NCBI GenBank assembly: GCA_945882005.1
Contig: CAMCWG010000012.1
Coordinates: 1-22,850 of the forward strand
DNA: 22,850 nucleotides
DNA from: Bordetella parapertussis
GTDB lineage: Bacteria > Pseudomonadota > Gammaproteobacteria > Burkholderiales > Burkholderiaceae_B
Reading direction: 5' to 3'
Positions within the stretch are counted from its first letter, which is position 1. Each line of letters starts with the position of its first letter. Under the pieces are notes generated by a model, which had not been told where the DNA came from, did not search any database, and was given only the letters and a program-made list of their open reading frames with translations. A program made the translations under genes and the position numbers. Below, in pieces: positions 19,888 through 22,850 of the stretch.

Positions 19888-19916
19888 CTTGAATTTTTTA
19901 AGGTTTGCCCCCATTG
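19888..19916 (+). promoter_or_regulatory. Probable sigma-32 (RpoH) heat-shock promoter for cbpA-cbpM
   Basis: CTTGAA at 19888-19893 and CCCCATTG at 19909-19916 match the sigma-32 -35 (CTTGAAA) and -10 (CCCCATNT) consensus nearly base for base, with 15 bases between CTTGAA and CCCCAT (14 if the -35 is taken as seven bases). Transcription would start near 19923, about 40 bases before the cbpA ATG. The fit in sequence, spacing and position before a DnaJ-family gene makes chance unlikely. Confidence 0.8.
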
Positions 19917-19962
19917 TGAAAGGGTATCCACTTTTTTGGCGTGTCTAAGCACAGCCACACTC

Positions 19963-20931
19963 ATGGAATTTAAAGACTATTACAAGATATTGGAAGTGCC
20001 ACGTGATGCTTCGCAGGATGATATCCGCAAAGCGTATCGCAAGCTTGCGCGTAAATATCACCCGGACGTCAGCAAAGAGGCTGATGCGGAGGCGCGCATG
20101 CGAGATATCAACGAAGCCAATGACGTCTTACGCGACACTGAGAAGCGCGCTGCCTATGATCAGCTAGCAGCCAACGTTTCCGGCGCGAATGGTGCTGCCC
20201 CCGGACCCGGTTGGGAGCGGGGTTTCGAGTTCTCGGGTGGCGAGGGTCAAGGGCCGAGCGAGGCAGATTTTCAAGACTTCCTGAATGGGTTGTTCAAGCA
20301 AGCTGCCCATCAGCGGCAGGCTCACCAGCGACAATCCGCGCCCGGGCAGACATATGCCGTGCGTGGTGACGATCACCATGCAGAGATCGAAGTGTCGCTC
20401 GAAGATAGTTTTTCTGGCGCGACCAGGGACTTGGGTTTGCGCTCTGTACAACTCGATGCCCAGGGCCGCCCACAAGTTGTGAATCGCACCTTGAGCGTCA
20501 AAATCCCTGTCGGGATTCGTGCTGGGCAAATGATTCGCCTAGCAGGTCAAGGTATGCCAGGTGAAGGGGGTGGCCCTGCCGGTGACTTATTCCTGACGGT
20601 GCGTTTTGCGCCACACCCACGCTATCAAGTGGATGGTAAAGATCTGAAGATGAAACTGCCTGTGACACCTTGGGAGGCAGCACTTGGCGGGAAAGTGCAC
20701 GCGCCTACGATGGAAGGCGTGGTTGAGGTTGGCATCGCTGCGGGCAGCCATTCAGGCAGCAAGATGCGGTTGCGTGGTAAGGGCTTGCCGGGCGATCCAG
20801 CAGGCGACTTGTATCTGGTGTTGGAGGTTGTGTGGCCACCTGCAGAGTCGGAGGCCGCTAAGCGTGCGTATCAACAGTTGGCGGAGGCGGCTGCATTCAA
20901 TCCGCGTCTCCACCTTGGAGTGCAAGCATGA
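19963..20931 (+). CDS. cbpA: Curved-DNA-binding protein / DnaJ-type co-chaperone
   Basis: CbpA is a class II J-domain protein that stimulates DnaK and also binds curved DNA. The 322-residue product has a J domain at about 3-68 with HPD at 33-35 in KLARKYHPDVSKE, a glycine-rich linker (about 70-135) containing a short HQRQAHQRQ repeat, and two C-terminal beta domains for substrate binding (EIEVSLEDSFSGATR near 140, LPVTPWEAALGGKV near 235). There is no zinc-finger region, which separates it from DnaJ. I chose ATG 19963 because MEFKDYYKIL is the family start; the frame is open 27 bases further. The ribosome binding site is weak. A sigma-32-like promoter lies about 50 bases upstream. It overlaps cbpM by four bases (ATGA). 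Confidence 0.95.
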   Translation: MEFKDYYKILEVPRDASQDDIRKAYRKLARKYHPDVSKEADAEARMRDINEANDVLRDTEKRAAYDQLAANVSGANGAAPGPGWERGFEFSGGEGQGPSEADFQDFLNGLFKQAAHQRQAHQRQSAPGQTYAVRGDDHHAEIEVSLEDSFSGATRDLGLRSVQLDAQGRPQVVNRTLSVKIPVGIRAGQMIRLAGQGMPGEGGGPAGDLFLTVRFAPHPRYQVDGKDLKMKLPVTPWEAALGGKVHAPTMEGVVEVGIAAGSHSGSKMRLRGKGLPGDPAGDLYLVLEVVWPPAESEAAKRAYQQLAEAAAFNPRLHLGVQA

Positions 20932-21230
20932 AATCAATGACAGTGTATTCAGCGGTAAGCGTGGACGACCACGCCCCTGTAAGCGTCCATGAGTTGGCAA
21001 GACTTTGCGATCAACAGCTTGAGTGGGTGATCACGCTCGTGCAAGAAGGTGTCTTGAACCTAGAGCAGCAGGGTGAGCCAGATAAATGGGTATTCGAGAG
21101 CCATTATGTAGGCCGAGCACGTCAGGTATCGCGCTTGCAGCGCGACTTTGACGTCAACCTTGAGGCAGCCGCGTTAATGACTGATTTGATGGAAGAGATC
21201 AGAGCCTTGCGCGCTCGACTTGGGCGATAA
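20928..21230 (+). CDS. cbpM: CbpM, modulator of CbpA
   Basis: CbpM binds the J domain of CbpA and blocks its action on DnaK and its DNA binding. The 100-residue product matches the family: a MerR-like helix-turn-helix part (SVHELARLCDQQLEWVITLV near 19-38, then EGVL) and a C-terminal helix ending LMEEIRALRARLGR. Its ATG overlaps the cbpA stop (ATGA), so the inhibitor is made together with its target. Context and sequence agree well. Confidence 0.93.
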   Translation: MKSMTVYSAVSVDDHAPVSVHELARLCDQQLEWVITLVQEGVLNLEQQGEPDKWVFESHYVGRARQVSRLQRDFDVNLEAAALMTDLMEEIRALRARLGR

Positions 21231-21266
21231 TCTGGCGCATTCGAACAACAAGCCGTGAGTAAATAA

Positions 21267-21893
21267 ATGACGACGACCGCCCGCCATCCCGACACGATTC
21301 GTATTGGTTTAGTGTCTGTGTCAGACCGAGCATCCAAAGGTGTATATGAAGATCAGGGCATTCCAGCCTTGACCTCTTGGTTGTCGCGCGCCGTGAAAAC
21401 TCCGGTAGAGATTGTGTCACGCCTGATTCAGGATGATGCAGTAACGATTTCTGCGGCACTCGTCGAGCTAGTGGATGTTGAACATTGCAATCTGGTTTTG
21501 ACGACGGGCGGAACCGGACCAGCGCGTCGTGACGTCACCCCCGAGGCAACGCTTGCAATCGCCACGCGCGAGATGCCAGGTTTTGGTGAGCAGATGCGGC
21601 AGATTAGTTTGCACTTTGTGCCGACGGCCATCTTGTCGCGACAGGTCGCGGTTTTGCGCGAAACAGCTGAGCACGCTGCCTTGATTATCAACTTACCCGG
21701 TCAGCCCAAAGCCATTAGTGAGACCCTGGAAGGTCTTAAGCGTGAGGACGGGTCGGTTGTTGCCTCTGGGATTTTTGCCGCAGTCCCCTACTGTATTGAC
21801 TTGATCGGCGGCCCCTATATCGAAACACGCGACGAGGTGGTCAAGGCCTTTCGGCCTAAGTCGGCGCGACGCCCAGACACCACAGCGATGTAG
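21267..21893 (+). CDS. mog: Molybdopterin adenylyltransferase
   Basis: Mog adenylylates molybdopterin so that molybdate can be inserted by MoeA, the last stage of molybdenum cofactor synthesis. The 208-residue protein is strikingly like E. coli Mog along its whole length: IRIGLVSVSDRASKGVYEDQ near 11-30, the active-site LTTGGTGPARRDVTPEAT, EMPGFGEQMRQISLHFVPTA, NLPGQPKAI, and FRPKSARR near the end. It starts 36 bases after cbpM, a likely accidental neighbour. Its last 38 bases overlap the end of a methyltransferase gene on the other strand. The similarity to Mog, not MoaB, favours mog as the name. Confidence 0.96.
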   Translation: MTTTARHPDTIRIGLVSVSDRASKGVYEDQGIPALTSWLSRAVKTPVEIVSRLIQDDAVTISAALVELVDVEHCNLVLTTGGTGPARRDVTPEATLAIATREMPGFGEQMRQISLHFVPTAILSRQVAVLRETAEHAALIINLPGQPKAISETLEGLKREDGSVVASGIFAAVPYCIDLIGGPYIETRDEVVKAFRPKSARRPDTTAM

Positions 21894-22850
21894 TTTCTGC
21901 CTGCCGTGCATCGGCAAGTGGGTCTTGTTCGTCTTTCGCTTTGGAGTGATGGGGGCGAATGTCGTGTTTCGCCATGACGACGAGCCCCGCTTTCTCAATA
22001 TGCGCGAGGAGCTGCTCGCGGCTGCGCAAGTGCAAGTGCTCGGCCAGGTCTGACAAGATCAACCAGCCTTGTCCTTTGGGATTGAGATGTTCGGCTAAGC
22101 CGTTCAAGAAGCCGAATAGCATATGCTGGTCTTGGTCATAAATAGCATGCTCCAAGGGGGATGCGGGTCGTCCTGGTAACCAAGGCGGATTGCAAACGAC
22201 GAGATCAGCGCGTCCAGTCGGGTATAGATCGACATCTTGCAAAGTGATCTGTTTCGTGAGGCCTAGCGACTTGATATTCTGACTAGCGCATGCCAGCGCT
22301 CTGGCGCTCGTGTCTGTTGCGATCACGTGCGCCACCCCTTTTTTGACGAGCAGGGCTGCGAGCACACCCGTGCCCGTGCCCAGATCAAAGGCAGTTTTAA
22401 CGGGGACATGGGGAAGTGCGGTTTGACGAATTAGCTCAAGATATTCGGCGCGGGTGGGGGCGAATACGCCGTAGTGGGCGTGAATCGGTGCGTCGAGCCC
22501 CTGGATCGCAATACCTGTTTTGCGCCATTCATAGGCACTGATCAGGCCGAGCAGTTCGGTCATTGGCATGACATAACCAGCAGAACTGTCGCCGTGCGCC
22601 TGCTGGCAGGCTTGTTGGACATCCGGAGCTCGTCGGTGTGGCAGCGTATGGTGTGCGCCAAAGGGCAGGCACAGCATCCCTAAGGTGCGTGCGCGCTGGG
22701 CACGTGCGAGCCGTACCTGGTGAAAGCGCTCTGGATAGGGCATGTCGGCGAATTTGGTGCGCCGTTTTGCGACGCGCCGCGCCAGTGCTTGCAATAATTG
22801 GCGCGCATTTTGAAAATCTCCGGTCCAAATGAGGCCCACGCCTTCGCTGG
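21856..22850 (-). CDS. Class I SAM-dependent methyltransferase, N6/N2-type (partial, 5' end outside the window)
   Basis: The right edge cuts this gene; at least 330 residues are visible. A GTG at 22839 could start it, but coding-like sequence (GDFQNARQLLQALARR) begins almost at once and the frame stays open to the edge, so the true start is probably outside. Seen, numbered from 22839: SAM-binding motif I AFDLGTGTGVLAAL near 150-163, ATDTSARAL (motif II) near 174-182, and NPPW at 217-220, the catalytic motif of enzymes that methylate an amino group on a base or on glutamine. The layout resembles RsmC/RlmG or PrmC relatives, but the target cannot be named. Its TAG lies inside the 3' end of mog, with 38 bases shared tail to tail. 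Confidence 0.88.
   Translation of the reverse strand, partial: SEGVGLIWTGDFQNARQLLQALARRVAKRRTKFADMPYPERFHQVRLARAQRARTLGMLCLPFGAHHTLPHRRAPDVQQACQQAHGDSSAGYVMPMTELLGLISAYEWRKTGIAIQGLDAPIHAHYGVFAPTRAEYLELIRQTALPHVPVKTAFDLGTGTGVLAALLVKKGVAHVIATDTSARALACASQNIKSLGLTKQITLQDVDLYPTGRADLVVCNPPWLPGRPASPLEHAIYDQDQHMLFGFLNGLAEHLNPKGQGWLILSDLAEHLHLRSREQLLAHIEKAGLVVMAKHDIRPHHSKAKDEQDPLADARQAETTSLWCLGVAPT

Overview
The window looks like ordinary chromosome from a betaproteobacterium, most likely Burkholderiales and possibly Alcaligenaceae. This is inferred from gene content and order (queA-tgt-yajC-secD; tkt-gap-pgk; MaeB-type malic enzyme; E. coli-like Mog, CbpA and CbpM), not from a marker-gene search. 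Coding density is very high: 19 protein genes with short gaps or overlaps, and no stretch above 300 bases lacks a gene. I saw no tRNA, rRNA, insertion sequence, prophage or CRISPR array.

Layout: (1) Positions 1-4424, minus strand: a queA-tgt-yajC-secD operon running off the left edge, joining queuosine tRNA modification to the Sec accessory proteins. (2) Positions 4487-7691, plus strand: dacB (PBP4 peptidase), an unrecognised secreted four-cysteine protein, and a lone FecCD-type metal/haem ABC permease whose start overlaps the secreted protein's stop. (3) Positions 7707-10460, minus strand: ubiD (ubiquinone synthesis) and a class I/II aminotransferase. (4) Positions 10493-14380, plus strand: a degenerate FAD-oxidase-like protein, the two-domain malic enzyme MaeB, a strong inverted repeat, an AT-rich palindrome, and a barstar-family protein with no nuclease beside it. 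(5) 14390-15124, minus strand: rsmE. (6) Positions 15228-19533, plus strand: the carbon-metabolism run tkt-gap-pgk. (7) 19553-19882, minus strand: a small cupin. (8) Positions 19963-21893, plus strand: cbpA-cbpM, preceded by what reads as a sigma-32 heat-shock promoter, then mog. (9) A methyltransferase on the minus strand enters from the right edge and overlaps the end of mog tail to tail.

Most of this is housekeeping. The points most worth a second look are the sigma-32-like promoter of cbpA-cbpM, the coupled secreted-protein/orphan-permease pair behind dacB, the FAD-fold protein that lacks the usual glycine-rich FAD loop, and the orphan barstar gene with its unusual upstream palindrome. 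I found no clear evidence of a wholly new multi-gene system.
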